From Halisarca cf. caerulea (Eukaryota > Porifera > Demospongiae > Chondrillida > Halisarcidae), in NCBI GenBank assembly GCA_963170055.1, contig CAUJGJ010000166.1:417501-457500 (forward strand): 40,000 nucleotides of DNA. Reading direction: 5' to 3'. The notes beneath the pieces are model-generated. The model searched no databases and was not told the origin of the DNA. It was given only the letters and a program-made list of their open reading frames with translations. The position numbers and the translations under genes are program-made. Positions 1 to 17,311 of the stretch are shown here, one piece after another (within the stretch, counting starts at the first letter, position 1; every line of letters begins with the position of its first letter).

Positions 1-145
1 TATACAGGTATATATAGTGCTGTGCAAGTTATCAGTCACTGTGTATGTGTATAGTATGGGAGAGTGAGATGAAGAATGCTATTATACTTTTATGTATCAA
101 AATATATATATAGAAGGCTGTTTTGAAGGGGCAATATCATGGGCC
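1..145. repeat. Dispersed repeat, copy 1 (partner at 6345-6447)
   Basis: The stretch around 'gttatcagt...gtatgtgtatagtatggg' and then 'aggctgttttgaaggggcaat' recurs with mismatches at 6345-6447 ('gttatcagtgtatgtgtag', 'aggctgttgtaaagggacaat'). In each copy a different AT-rich element follows directly after the 'caat(a)' end. The left end may lie outside the window. Family unknown. Confidence 0.5.
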
Positions 146-312
146 CTCGTTTCTTCGACCACATTTGTTCCTCATGATCACAAAATGTGTCGAACAAACC
201 AGGTGTTGGATAAATCAGGGTAAACTGTACACAGAGTAGTGATGGTGATCGACTCACAGTGGAGTGTCGGATAAATGAGGTTTTCGGATAAACCAGTTTT
301 AATTGGACAAAC
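138..312 (-). mobile_element. pogo/Tigger-like MITE relic (partner at 25396-25571)
   Basis: This segment ('gggccctcgttt...', 'ttggataaatcagggtaaact', 'ggataaatgaggttttc', 'ggataaaccagt') is the reverse complement of 25396-25571 over about 170 bp, with many point differences. The repeated 'cctcatttatcc' words resemble termini of pogo/Tigger-type MITEs. The family name is inferred; the two-copy relationship is read directly. No coding capacity. Confidence 0.55.
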
Positions 313-350
313 CTGCATAATACTGCTGCTCCTTGACACATACATGTACA

Positions 351-439
351 TATGAATACACACATGCACACCCACACACCCATGCGTACACACACAAACA
401 CACATGCGCACATGCGCACACACACACACACACCACTCA

Positions 440-505
<66 letters not shown>

Positions 506-526
506 CACACACTGCATAATTATACA

Positions 527-583
<57 letters not shown>

Positions 584-622
584 ACACACACACACTGCAT
601 AATTATACACACACACACATAA
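351..622. repeat. Compound (AC)n microsatellite
   Basis: Long AC tracts broken by 'catagacacacactgcataattata'. The block 'actgcataattatacacacac' occurs twice (around 512 and 594), so the array has duplicated internally. Open frames here are only poly-Cys/Val or poly-His/Thr artefacts. Confidence 0.95.
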
Positions 623-995
623 TATCATCAATTTTTATAAGACTAAGCAATTCACTAAACATGCCTCACGATGACCGTAATGCTCAATATTGGTATCACA
701 TCAGTGTTTCCGCCAGCAGCCAAAACTAGAAGGGCTACAGTCAATGATGCATATACATATATACATATATTGTATAATATTATATCTACATTAGACTGTA
801 CAACAATAGCATCATCATTGTATTTTCAACATACTGTTCAATAGCTATGAGGTTATCACCCCAAACACAACTGAAAATTATACATACATAAAGAACACAT
901 GCACTGGTGTGTCTCTGCCTTTCCTCAGGCAACTGAAATGGGGATTGGCTGTTCTGCTCAGGGGAATGAAACCAGGGAAGTCACTAGAAAATAAA
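623..995. other. Spacer without recognisable gene
   Basis: AT-rich spacer between the AC microsatellite and the 35-bp tandem array. No exon, RNA gene or element was recognised. Confidence 0.5.
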
Positions 996-1305
996 AGGAT
1001 CAATGTGGACTGGGGAGGTGCATTGTAGCTAGGATCAATGTGGACTAGGGAGGTGCACTGTAGCTAGGATCAATGTGGGCTACGGAGGTGCATTGAGCTA
1101 GGATCAATGTGGACTAGGGAGGTGAATTGTAGCTAGGATCAATGTGGACTAGGGAGGTGCATTGTAGCTAGGATCAATGTGGACTAGGGAGGTGCATTGT
1201 AGCTAGGATCAATGTGGACTAGGAAGGTGCATTGTAGCTAGGATCAATGTGGACTAGGGAGGTGCATTGTAGCTAGGATCAATGTGGACTAGGGAGGTGC
1301 ATGTG
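996..1305. repeat. 35-bp tandem repeat, about nine copies
   Basis: The unit starts 'aggatcaatgtggactaggg' and continues 'aggtgcattgtagct', 35 bp in all. Nine copies run head to tail, with a few substitutions and one 34-bp copy near 1066-1099. The last copy degenerates into 'gtgaggagctaaggtgagg'. It lies about 440 bp beyond the 3' end of the alpha-galactosidase coding region. 1306-1746 holds AT-rich spacer with a short imperfect 'gggacagcttccaaaggagg' duplication near 1493-1530. Confidence 0.95.
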
Positions 1306-1746
1306 AGGAGCTAAGGTGAGGCTTTGTGTATAGCTACCATTTGCTGAGCTTGCTGGACTTCAAAGCAAAGTGTAAACAATTACTACTTGGCACTCAATCA
1401 AATTTACTGTCACTTATCACCTTATGCCTTCCCCTTATCCTAGCAAACCCCCCTGATTCTAACAAGGGTGCATAGTTTGAATAGGCCTAGGTGGGACAGC
1501 TTCCAAAGGAGGGCGGACAGCTTCCAAAGGAAGGCGCATACATTTCATAGGAGGGCGGTCCCTCCCTCCTATGAGGCTTTGGTTAAAACACTACACATGA
1601 CCGCAAAGTGGTACAAATTTAAGTTACAATTACAGAAAATATCAGTCATTCTAGACACATTACATCACTAACTTATGGGCTTAATTTTGTTCAATGTCAG
1701 GGAATTTCCTAATTTCCTTATAAATGCCCATGGCAATACACTCATG

Positions 1747-8581
<6,835 letters not shown>

Positions 8582-8652
8582 TTCGGGAATCGGATCAGTA
8601 TTGTGTGACGCCCATGGGCGTATAAAGATAAGCACATGCATCGTTGGTGGAT

Positions 8653-8698
8653 CCATAGATACTCTATACTTCGCAACCGGAGTATAGAGTATCTATGG
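8653..8698. repeat. Perfect 18-bp inverted repeat upstream of the alpha-galactosidase start
   Basis: Arms 'ccatagatactctatact' and 'agtatagagtatctatgg' are exact reverse complements around the 10-bp loop tcgcaaccgg. It lies 72-117 bp upstream of the chosen start, in the promoter or 5' UTR. A partial third copy, 'attatctatggtcagagagta', follows at about 8714-8734. The rest of the 533-bp spacer (8582-9114) between the two minus-strand genes shows nothing else recognisable. Confidence 0.85.
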
Positions 8699-9114
8699 TG
8701 GGTCGGTCTTCTATTATCTATGGTCAGAGAGTACCGTACTGTCCTCCACTCCATGTAGATATCATATGCAATAATTATAGCTTGAAATTTGCTTTCACTA
8801 GGCGTTCAGCTGCACGGCTTCTTCGACTCAACTTTGCGGAGAGGCACTGTCTCGTCTAGTCTTCCTTTCTCACAGACACCAACATGCATAAGTTGAACAA
8901 TGTAGCTTAAAAGTTTATTCTTAGACTAGCAGAAAATTTTAGCATTCACTTCAAAAAAAAATAGTGCTAGACATTGCATTAAATAATTATGGCCCGATAC
9001 AATATATACATACATCCAAATCAGTACTTCAACATTCATATTGTCCTGGGTAGAAAGGCACTAAAATGTGGCTATGATCATATGAGGCTGAACCCCAATA
9101 TAAAGTTTTAAACA

Positions 9115-10138
9115 CTAAACCTTCTCATATATGACATTCTGCAATTTGATGAATTTGCCATTTGAGCTGTAGTGCATGGTCAATTGCTGAATGTTTGGAG
9201 AGTCCAGGGCAGCAACATAGGCTGACACCTCCACGGGAGCATTCTGTGGCCACACATCAGGACAGACAATCAGGAAACTGTCAGGAAGGAGATAAGCACG
9301 GTAGCCTTTCTTCACCTCTGGAGTTGCCCATTTGATCATTTCTCCTTCTTTCTCTTCCATATCAACTACATAGTATACAACACAAAGCCAGGCTAAGCAT
9401 GCAAGAAGGTGAAAATTTATTGCACATGCATGCAATGCTAATCACGAGCCAGACAGCAACAGTTACTAGATGCCCAATGCATGCCATAACGGCCTACATA
9501 ATATTATGATAATCTGTAGAGGAGATGTTATACCATGCACACATGTATATACCTGTCATTATCTTCTCCCTGCCAGCACGCTTAATATCTGCTGATGGCC
9601 AGTCTCCTGGCAGATGAGTCGAGAGGCTTGTGACATCCGATGTCCAGATTGGACTAGGCCATCCCTGCTTATCCTCTCTGATGAGCTGAAGCCACGAAAG
9701 ATTCTTACCACTAGGGTAGAAAAGAGTTACTGATGCACGTGCAGCGTCTCTCACGAAGAAAATCTCTTGGATGATACCCTGTCCTTCGCAGACATCTGAT
9801 GTTGTCAGGCACGCATCGCCACTGGAAAAGCAGTACGTTCGAGCGGGAGGGACAAACGGGTGTGCTAAGCCGTTAGGTAACATGTTATTCTCGAAGGTTA
9901 ATATCCAAGGACCCTTTGATTGCGTTCCTTCGGCGTCTGAGTACTCGGTGTTAGTCGGTGTATCTATCGTGTGCACAACTTTGTTATCAGTGAGCTCTAA
10001 ATTGCGCACGTTCTGATAGCTGAATATTTGGCTGAAGTTGGATGCGTCCCATCGTGCCTACCAGCCATGCCATTTGTGAAAATGGTGGGTTTGTAGAAAA
10101 TCCCAACAGCGCGAACGTCTTGCAAGAGTTGAGTCCAT
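9115..10138 (-). CDS. DUF3598-like (two-domain lipocalin-like) gene with one in-frame TAG
   Basis: Exon 1 is 10138-9553 and exon 2 is 9365-9115, joined by a phase-1 GT-AG intron; 278 codons plus stop. The pattern matches what I know of DUF3598: an N-terminal FSYQNVRNL segment, then LPNGLAHPFVPPARTYCF, QEIFFVRDAARASVTLFYP and the LIREDKQGWPS block, then in exon 2 GYRAYLLPDSFLIVCP and the ending LQNVIYEKV. The family is lipocalin-like; biochemical role unknown to me. The only break is a TAG at 10060-10058 (codon 27) in KWHGW-stop-ARWD, where relatives have a WHGTW-type motif, so a Trp codon (TGG) is the likely ancestor. Everything downstream is intact. Alternatives: a nonsense allele, a sequencing error, or the TAG serving as a 3' splice site for an unseen upstream exon. 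Divergent from the DUF1838 gene. Confidence 0.7.
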
Positions 10139-10432
10139 GATCAAAGCATATATCCTAATACCAAAAGAAAGGAGACTCTTCTTCAATGAGCACCCACCAG
10201 TCTCGTGAACCAGACCCAGAGGACGAGGACGGGAGGGGTCTGGCTCACGAGACCATACGTAGATGATAGACTATAACGCACGCGAACACAAAGCGTCATA
10301 GGTATATATACTGTATATACACCTAGGGCGTCGTACCGTTGTAAGCTACCATAGCCTACCACCTATGACGAGACTAACGTCCCCACGTGAAAGTGGAGAA
10401 CTGCGTTGTCTACCAGAACTCTCTTGACAATT
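10139..10432. promoter_or_regulatory. Divergent promoter region containing a foldback hairpin
   Basis: The 294-bp spacer separates two start codons pointing away from each other, so both promoters must lie here. It contains an 18-bp inverted repeat at 10200-10253 (arms 'gtctcgtgaaccagaccc' and 'gggtctggctcacgagac', one mismatch, 18-bp loop) and a 'tatatactgtatatac' palindrome at about 10304-10319. Promoter role is inferred from layout. Confidence 0.5.
10200..10253. repeat. Foldback hairpin, AGTCTYG family (copy A)
   Basis: Terminal sequence 'agtctcgtgaaccagaccc' resembles the ends of hairpins at 17210-17311 and 34438-34493, suggesting a dispersed family of very short foldback elements. Confidence 0.7.
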
Positions 10433-11287
10433 ATGTGTGACACTGTGCAGATTATGCTTGACCTTCGGAATCCTGCCGATGCGCTGAAAGTTCACCGAAA
10501 ATTCATCTGCGATCTTCGTGACGGCGAAACGGTTTTGTTCTGGTTTTCCGGTTCCGTCCATAGCCAAGTACCAGGAGAAAGAAACCGGCTGCTTTTTAAG
10601 ACACAAGGTATGAACATCCGCACCAGTCGCACATTACTGGACGAGACAAAAGGCTTCAGTTACAAAGTCTTCTCAAAGGAAGTGTTGCTTTATCTCGATC
10701 CATCACATGCTGAAATTCTTCGTAGCTGGCCGAATCCATGGACTGGCAAAGACTGCCAAGTAGTACACGTTTCTAACGACCCTGTCAACTTTCCTTCCTC
10801 GTGGGTGTTCAGCGATGATGGCAAGCCTTATGAGTTGACTGCAGAAACTAGAGGAGGCCATCTTTTCTACAATGCAACAGTCCCTCTGTACTACCCCAAT
10901 CCACTTGGTGGTTCTTTCCCGGAAAGTGCAGGTGGCTATTACCAAGCACAGGAATCATTCAGCTTCATTGCAGCTGTTGATGATATCTTGGATGCAAGCA
11001 AGCCCTGTCCTACTACTGAAGTTATCGGGTGGTCAAGGTCATCAAAATGGCTGCCTTGGATGGAGATGGGTGACAAACCAGGTACACTTTTGTATCACTC
11101 ATCTGGATGCCGGCTTGCAGGTGTCTCTGAATTACCCGATGTGCTCAGAGAATCAATTGCAAAATATTATCCCTCTTTCACCCAACCACCACCCATGGAT
11201 GATGATCGGAAGAATGAAACTTCATTGACATACTACAAGAAGTTGAAGACAGGTGAGATATCCGATCCATGGCAGGACTCTGCATGA
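10433..11287 (+). CDS. DUF1838-family protein, intronless
   Basis: 284 aa, a single uninterrupted exon. Start taken at the first ATG (10433); the frame also stays open a little upstream. Family pattern as remembered for DUF1838: an opening helix DLRNPADALKVHRKF, then ETVLFWFSGSVHS, a central RSWPNPWTGKDCQVVHV block with the typical 'NPYTG'-like turn, and a C-terminal half with FSFIAAVDDILD, WLPWMEMGDKPGTLLYHSSG and LPDVLRESIAKYYPSF. Length suits the family (roughly 230-300 aa). No signal peptide or membrane segment. Function is unknown; I know the family from bacteria, fungi and algae rather than animals. It lacks introns while all neighbours except the beta-trefoil gene have them, which suggests recent acquisition or retroposition. 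No poly-A tract marks a retrocopy. Confidence 0.8.
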   Translation: MCDTVQIMLDLRNPADALKVHRKFICDLRDGETVLFWFSGSVHSQVPGERNRLLFKTQGMNIRTSRTLLDETKGFSYKVFSKEVLLYLDPSHAEILRSWPNPWTGKDCQVVHVSNDPVNFPSSWVFSDDGKPYELTAETRGGHLFYNATVPLYYPNPLGGSFPESAGGYYQAQESFSFIAAVDDILDASKPCPTTEVIGWSRSSKWLPWMEMGDKPGTLLYHSSGCRLAGVSELPDVLRESIAKYYPSFTQPPPMDDDRKNETSLTYYKKLKTGEISDPWQDSA

Positions 11288-12042
11288 AGGTATAGGGACA
11301 ATTTGTAAACTTTACATAATGTCACGAGTACATAGCTGCTACAAATCTAGCCCACTGTCGTAATCATCCTCATCATTATAGTGTTTCATGATATTAATAT
11401 TTAATTTAACTTTATTTACATTATAGAACAAACAATTTGAAAGTAAATAATATTATTCTAACAAGTGTACACAATGTAGACATTACATGCAGCACATATT
11501 TACAGGTACTGTAGCATCTCTGATCAAATATAAGTAACAGTTTGCAATTATCGGGGAAGATTGATGTCAATTCAGTTGATTGCATAATATAGACTCTCTG
11601 CGCATGCAAAGCTCAAAATTGTTGGGAATTTTATACTGGGACCATAATATAAGTCATGTCTTTTGTAAAGAGGTTTATTAATATGTTCCTTATTTGGGAG
11701 ATTCCACTATCAGAGGGTTTATGATCACTGCAGTATAATAAATTTAAAGGAAAACTCCTAAACCAGATCTATGGTACATGTAAGTATGCCGTGCAAGTAT
11801 AGACAGCATGAATGCAGAATCCTGCATGTATGCAGTCTGCTACTTATATTTGCTGTATATGTAGAACCATGCTATACTCTGGAAACCTCTCAATAATTTC
11901 TGTATTTTTTATATATAATAATATATAGATTAACCGATCGAACTTTCTCCATGCATGCTATTGGTTCTGGTTAAGAGTACATAATATGCATGTAATTGTG
12001 TGTGTACATATGCACGTACATACATAGGCACACACATATACC

Positions 12043-12090
<48 letters not shown>

Positions 12091-12153
12091 GTTCATGGCT
12101 CCAGCCCTACCTTCCCGCACAAAATACACATGCACTGACACATGAACACACAT

Positions 12154-12184
<31 letters not shown>

Positions 12185-12273
12185 CACGTACACACACACA
12201 TGTAACACACACATAACATATACACACACACATGCATATGCGCACATACACACATATACATGTACACACACAC

Positions 12274-12350
<77 letters not shown>

Positions 12351-12412
12351 CACACGCACATAACATAATACACACACACATGCGCACACACACACACATA
12401 TACATGTACACA

Positions 12413-12466
<54 letters not shown>

Positions 12467-12749
12467 CACACGTACGTACGCACATAATATATACATCCAC
12501 ACATGCGCACACACACACACACACTTTTTTTTTTCACTGAATCACCATAATTGAACCAATCACAGGATACAAAAATGATGATAAAAGGAGTCAGCTATGT
12601 AATGAATGCACTGCCTACATATTTGACTAAAACATGGCACAGTGAACCACAAGGCCAACCATTCTACTGACTCTAAACACTAACAAAAAAACCTATACAT
12701 CTAGAAAAGTTTATGTTAGAACTACAAATATCATGTACGTATCTTAGCA
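11288..12749. other. Gene-free spacer with simple repeats
   Basis: Contains a weak relic of the acagtgg/gaggtt MITE vocabulary at 11631-11722 ('tactgggaccataata', 'ttgtaaagaggttta', 'ttgggagattccacta'), a (TA)n tract at 12044-12086 and a compound AC/AT array. No gene seen. Confidence 0.6.
12044..12526. repeat. (TA)n and compound (AC)n array
   Basis: A TA tract of about 43 bp, then from 12127 about 400 bp of AC repeats with internal TATATA and 'catgcgcacac' variants. The motif 'cacacatatacatgtacacac' occurs twice (near 12250 and 12396), pointing to internal duplication. Confidence 0.95.
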
Positions 12750-12770
12750 TTGTATAGAAAACCAAAACTG

Positions 12771-13094
12771 CATAGAATAGACTGTTATTTGCTATTCCGA
12801 CTGCACCAGATTATGAAGGATTCTGTGATAGCTGCCTTAGACAGGGAAACCATAAAGGCACTCCATTCACAGCAAGCATTACAATTTGCAGTAGTAGGAG
12901 CCCGACAATTCAAAGGTCGACGTGGACGCCATCAGACCAACTTCCTTGAAACCATTCGTGCTGACCTCAGACCACTGAATCAATCACTAGTAACCGAAAC
13001 AGACATCATCAGGCTGAGAGAACAAGCCTCTGACAAAGCTCAATGGAAAGAATTTTCAAACACCAAACATGCACATAACTTAAGAAAGGACTGA
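12771..13094 (+). pseudogene. Probable LINE reverse-transcriptase C-terminal fragment
   Basis: An open frame of about 110 codons without a clear start encodes MKDSVIAALDRETIKAL, then RQFKGRRGRHQTNFLETI and ADLRPLNQSL, ending SDKAQWKEFSN. The 'G-R-x-x-T-x-L-x-T-I-x-x-D-L' plus 'A-x-D-x-x-x-W' pattern is typical of the tail after the RT domain in non-LTR retrotransposons. No RT catalytic motif is present, so it is 5'-truncated. It could also be a domesticated remnant; no exon structure supports that. Confidence 0.45.
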
Positions 13095-13136
13095 TTGCAA
13101 TATAAACACATTATTATGTAGTTTGTTTGCAGAACA

Positions 13137-13285
13137 CAGTGTTTAATAATAATAATAATAATATTCCCTTGCACTGGGTTTGCAAATCTGTTTGAGATTG
13201 GATAAAGACGGCATATCCAAGATTCCTCTGGATCCGACTTGGATGGTCGTTAGTTGAGCCCTGTATCCGTTGGTGATGCACAAAT
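13137..13285 (-). mobile_element. LINE 3' end with (ATT)n tail
   Basis: On the minus strand the frame [20 protein letters not shown] resembles the conserved end of CR1/L2-like or related LINE ORFs (G-Y-x-x-x-L-x-T-I-x-V-G-S-R-G) and runs straight into an (ATT)n tail at 13146-13161. The 5' side is cut by the AC array at 13289. Heavily truncated. Confidence 0.6.
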
Positions 13286-13288
13286 GTA

Positions 13289-13530
13289 GGACACACACAC
13301 ACACACACACACACGTGCACATGTATATACATATACACTTACACACACACACACATATTATATACACACACGCATATAACATATACACACACACATGCGC
13401 ACACACACACACATATACATGTACACACACACACACACACACACACATACACACACGCACATAATATAAACACACACACGTGCGCGCACACACACACACA
13501 TATGCATGTACACACACACAATCACACACA

Positions 13531-13579
<49 letters not shown>

Positions 13580-13598
13580 ACACGTATAAACATACACA

Positions 13599-13646
<48 letters not shown>

Positions 13647-13846
13647 CACACACACACACACATACACACATGTACACACCCACACATGCACGCACACTAA
13701 CAAAATAACTTTTTATAATCAAATGTAACGGCCCCATGCAACACTGCACGCGCGCGTGCACACATACACACACACACACACACACATACACACACACACA
13801 CACATGCATACACACACACACACACATGCACGCATGCACACACACT
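13289..13846. repeat. Compound (AC)n arrays
   Basis: Two AC arrays (13289-13695 and 13757-13846) separated by a unique piece of about 60 bp. Internal variants such as 'cacatatacatgtacacac' also occur in the 12.1-12.5 kb array. Confidence 0.95.
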
Positions 13847-13924
13847 AAAATAATTAAGGCACATGCACCTGCAAACTTTGTACTGTGTATGTGTGTACCT
13901 AATGAATGCATGCATAAATTATTA

Positions 13925-14383
13925 TTAGTAAAAGAGATCTACGTACTTATGTGCATATATAATAGATAGCCCACAAGCAAACATACTTGCAGTTCTGGTT
14001 CAAATCATCCTCTGAATCCATTAAAACAGTGGTGGCCCAATAGCCCCTCACACATCATGAACCGGCGATCCTGAAGATACCAACTCAAAGTAGCTCTGTG
14101 TGCATAAGTACAGAGAACTGAATTTGACTTCTGTGATGTGAATCATACATTACTGTATGTATATAAATATAAATAATATTGTATGGCACAAATACAGATT
14201 ATAAACAGGACTTACGTTCATCAAAAACAATATCAAATGGGATAATTATTATATTCATACATATATACACACATCCCTCCATAAGTACAGATGTAACTAC
14301 TGTAGATGCGGATTTTTCTGCTGGCTTAAAATTTTGCTAATATTGCATACTGAAGAACATTTGCGATCTAATTTTTGCGGTTG

Positions 14384-14424
<41 letters not shown>

Positions 14425-14515
14425 ACACACACACATACACACACACACACACATACTGCACACGTCACCCAAATCCAATGCAAGCATGTGCACACTCATG
14501 CATGTACATATGATT

Positions 14516-14602
<87 letters not shown>

Positions 14603-15295
14603 ACACACACCCTCTGCAGTATATGTATACATCTGTGCGCATAGACTCTTAAAAGTGCATAAAAACACAAATCATGCAATGTATGTACGTATCATATGTA
14701 CTTTGCTGTGGTCTATATATGAACAAACATAATAGAAGTGCGTTAATACATAACACGGACAGAGGTATGAACTGTATATGTACATAATATACTGTAGTCA
14801 CAAAGATTGAGTATTGAAGCACAAATTTGTAGTTGTCTCTGCAGACCGGTGGATGACCCTAGTGTAAAGATGCAGTGATCAGCCTACAGTAACCCAGTGA
14901 CAGAGGGTTGCAATTGGTCTGCACTGGTGGCAATATGGCAGGCTTACTGTAGCTCCCCCTACATACATGCAGTACATAAGTCTGTCTAAGACCTGTGAAC
15001 AGTAGTCCCTGGGAATGATACATACCTGTCACATTGTTGCAATATATGGCAGGCTTTCTAGATGGAGCTTTTCTTTCGCTTGAAAACTTCCATTAGATTG
15101 ACCAGATTACTGTGTTTCAGTTTCTACAAATACAAGAACAGTGTTCTTGCTTACTATACAAACTCAACCAACCTATATACAGTCCTACAGTCGGACTGGG
15201 TCGATCAGCTAGTACACTATACCTATACATGGAGTAGCACGTACTTATGTACATGTCAAAAGTATACAGTGTCACTCCCTTCTCTGTTGACCACT
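13925..15295 (-). pseudogene. Decayed partial duplicate of the CDKL kinase gene
   Basis: Exon and intron sequence matches the intact CDKL gene at about 25095-31185 in the same order and orientation, compressed to 1.4 kb. 13987-14095 matches exon 7 with its splice sites, but has a 7-bp net insertion that shifts the frame and a CGA-to-TGA stop. 15062-15123 matches the 5' part of exon 2 (its acceptor is kept), then frame loss and a stop. Between them lie matches to intron 5 (14140-14310, parent 27790-28540), intron 3 (14610-14990, parent 29535-30660) and the far side of exon 2 (15124-15295). Exons 3-6 are missing. Retained introns show a DNA-level duplication, not a retrocopy. Three insertions present in the parent are absent here. 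AC arrays occupy 14385-14459 and 14520-14612. Confidence 0.85.
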
Positions 15296-15526
15296 ACTAC
15301 AGTAACTTCAACAGCAGTAATGAATGTGGTACAATGGACAATTACAATGAGGTCTTATATATAGGTTGCAGACCCTGCTTTTAATGATCTACAAACAATG
15401 TTAACATATTATACATTATAGAGTTAACAGTTGATCTGACCTAAGAATGGTTATTATTGAACATGCACCATACAGTGGATATATGGTAAATGAAGGGGAA
15501 GGTAATGAAAATGGAAGACAGTAGCT

Positions 15527-15599
15527 GTCTAGTTTGGCCTGCTACGACCGTCCCATGTACACACCGGGATGTGGGACGGTCGTAGCAGGCTAGCTAGAC
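15527..15599. repeat. Foldback hairpin with about 30-bp arms
   Basis: Left arm 'gtctagtttggcctgctacg' plus 'accgtcccat' pairs with right arm 'atgtgggacggt' plus 'cgtagcaggctagctagac'. The inner 18 bp match exactly and the outer part has a few mismatches. Its GTCTAG ends recall the AGTCTYG hairpins, but the inner sequence is unrelated. Confidence 0.8.
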
Positions 15600-17209
15600 T
15601 AGTAGCTGTCAGGCTTCATGTTACAGTACTCTCCCACTCAAGACTATATATTCTCCTTCCAATTTCTCTTGCATTCAATCTGGTAAGAGTGCATCAGACT
15701 GGCTCTTGTGACCTCTTTCTCAAGATCCCTATAGCTGCAATCATTCAGGGTGGTCTGTATAGGATGGCTTAAAACTCCTGCAGACTCACTATAGATTGAA
15801 GAATCCATGTGACCCAAACTCTATGGTGAGGAGCTGAGCTGTCCTGCATAGCCACACTGCGGCATTCTTGGAGGAACTTTGAATTTCTAGCTGTAGCATC
15901 TGCCTTTGTAGTCTCGTAGGGCACAACCTGATATAATGCTATGGTACTGACATTTATGTTCCAATGCAAATTGTACCATTTCTAGTCTGCTTTCTGCATG
16001 TGCCAGCAAAAGTGGGAGGGAAACTGTAGGTCATGCACGCTTGGGAGGTCCACAGTCCCCCATTGGTGTGGGTTAATTAATATGGGAGCAGGTGAACTGG
16101 TCGAGTAGATTCGGGATAGTGTTGTGATAGGACGGGGTTGTATATACCTTTGTTTCTTGAGGGCAGCAGGACAGTGGTTCAGGATATGTATAGGAGTGTC
16201 TGCATGTTGTTTGGAGCAGAGCGGGCAGCCATCTGGACATCATGCATGGTTTCTTCCTTCTTCTTCCTCCCAAAATTAAGATTGGGTCTGTCTTGGATGG
16301 CATTTAGAGCAAACTGCATCACCTTCTAAGGTAGAGACCGAATAGTTTTAACCCATAATTATCATTAAATCAACACATGTGCATGCATGCAATGTCACCA
16401 TGAACTGGGAGCTGTCTGCATTCCTCAAGGCATCTATTGTGTTCCATATCCATGATTTGATACCTGCATGACCTCCCTTAAATGCAGCTCTGATGTCTCC
16501 CCCCTCTCCCTCCCTCCCTTCCTATTAGTTATACTGTTTAAATAGCTTTTAAATTTTGTGTACATTCACTTCAATATATTCTATGCATTACTTAGTAACA
16601 AACATGCACCATTTAGCATTGTATAAATCAAACACTTACTAAGCAGACCACGGATTTCCTGGTAGTTTTACCAGGTTAAGGTTTGTGAATCAAGGAGGTC
16701 CTGGAGTGGTACTGATTCCTAGCATAGAATCCAAAACAGCTAGTACAAGGTTGTCCTTGAACCCACAAACTCAGTAAATTAATCTCTATAATGTAATTGA
16801 ACATGTTCATAGAGTGGAACCTCCGATAGTGGGCTCTCCCAAGTAAGGACACAATATTATAGGCCAATTACCATAGACAAATGAGGTCACATAATACATT
16901 CTCCCTATATAGTTACAATATATTTTGAACCTCCCAAATTATATGAGCAAAACCCCATGCAGAGCACGGGGAGTATTTCCCTCCACCACTAGTGTCCTAG
17001 ACCAGCGGTCACTGCCACCCAATGGCTATCTGCCTTGCCAGGCTCCAAGGAACACCCCAGTACTGCCCCAGGGCTGCCTTGAGCTCCTATTAAACCTGTG
17101 TCCGAGACTGGCCAGATTGATGTATGAGAGAAACATAAGTAGAGAGTTGTTTAATAGATACACTAGTATAACTCTTGGAAGTGTCTTCCCACTCGTATTC
17201 TCGTGCCCT
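15600..17209. other. Gene-free spacer
   Basis: No gene recognised. 16811-16935 is a relic of the acagtggaacctcc MITE vocabulary ('agagtggaacctccgatag', 'ttttgaacctccc'). A 147-codon open frame at 16925-17368 overlaps this relic and a hairpin and has no family features. Minus-strand fragments at 15769-16303 look like degraded coding sequence but could not be assigned. Confidence 0.5.
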
Positions 17210-17311
17210 AGTCTTGCACAACCCAGACCGTATAAATTGCCTCCTGTTTCGGTGATGTCATATGTAGTCACCGAAACAAGAAGTGAAATAGCTGTCTGGG
17301 CTATGCAAGAC
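17210..17311. repeat. Nested foldback hairpin, AGTCTYG family (copy B)
   Basis: Outer arms 'agtcttgcacaacccagac' and 'gtctgggctatgcaagac' pair with two mismatches. Inner arms 'cctgtttcggtga' and 'tcaccgaaacaag' pair with one. About 100 bp in total, so the whole piece can fold into a long interrupted stem. Confidence 0.7.

Noticed and set aside
8582..8656. N-terminal extension of the alpha-galactosidase from upstream ATGs
   Set aside because: It would place about 25 polar residues before the hydrophobic signal peptide.
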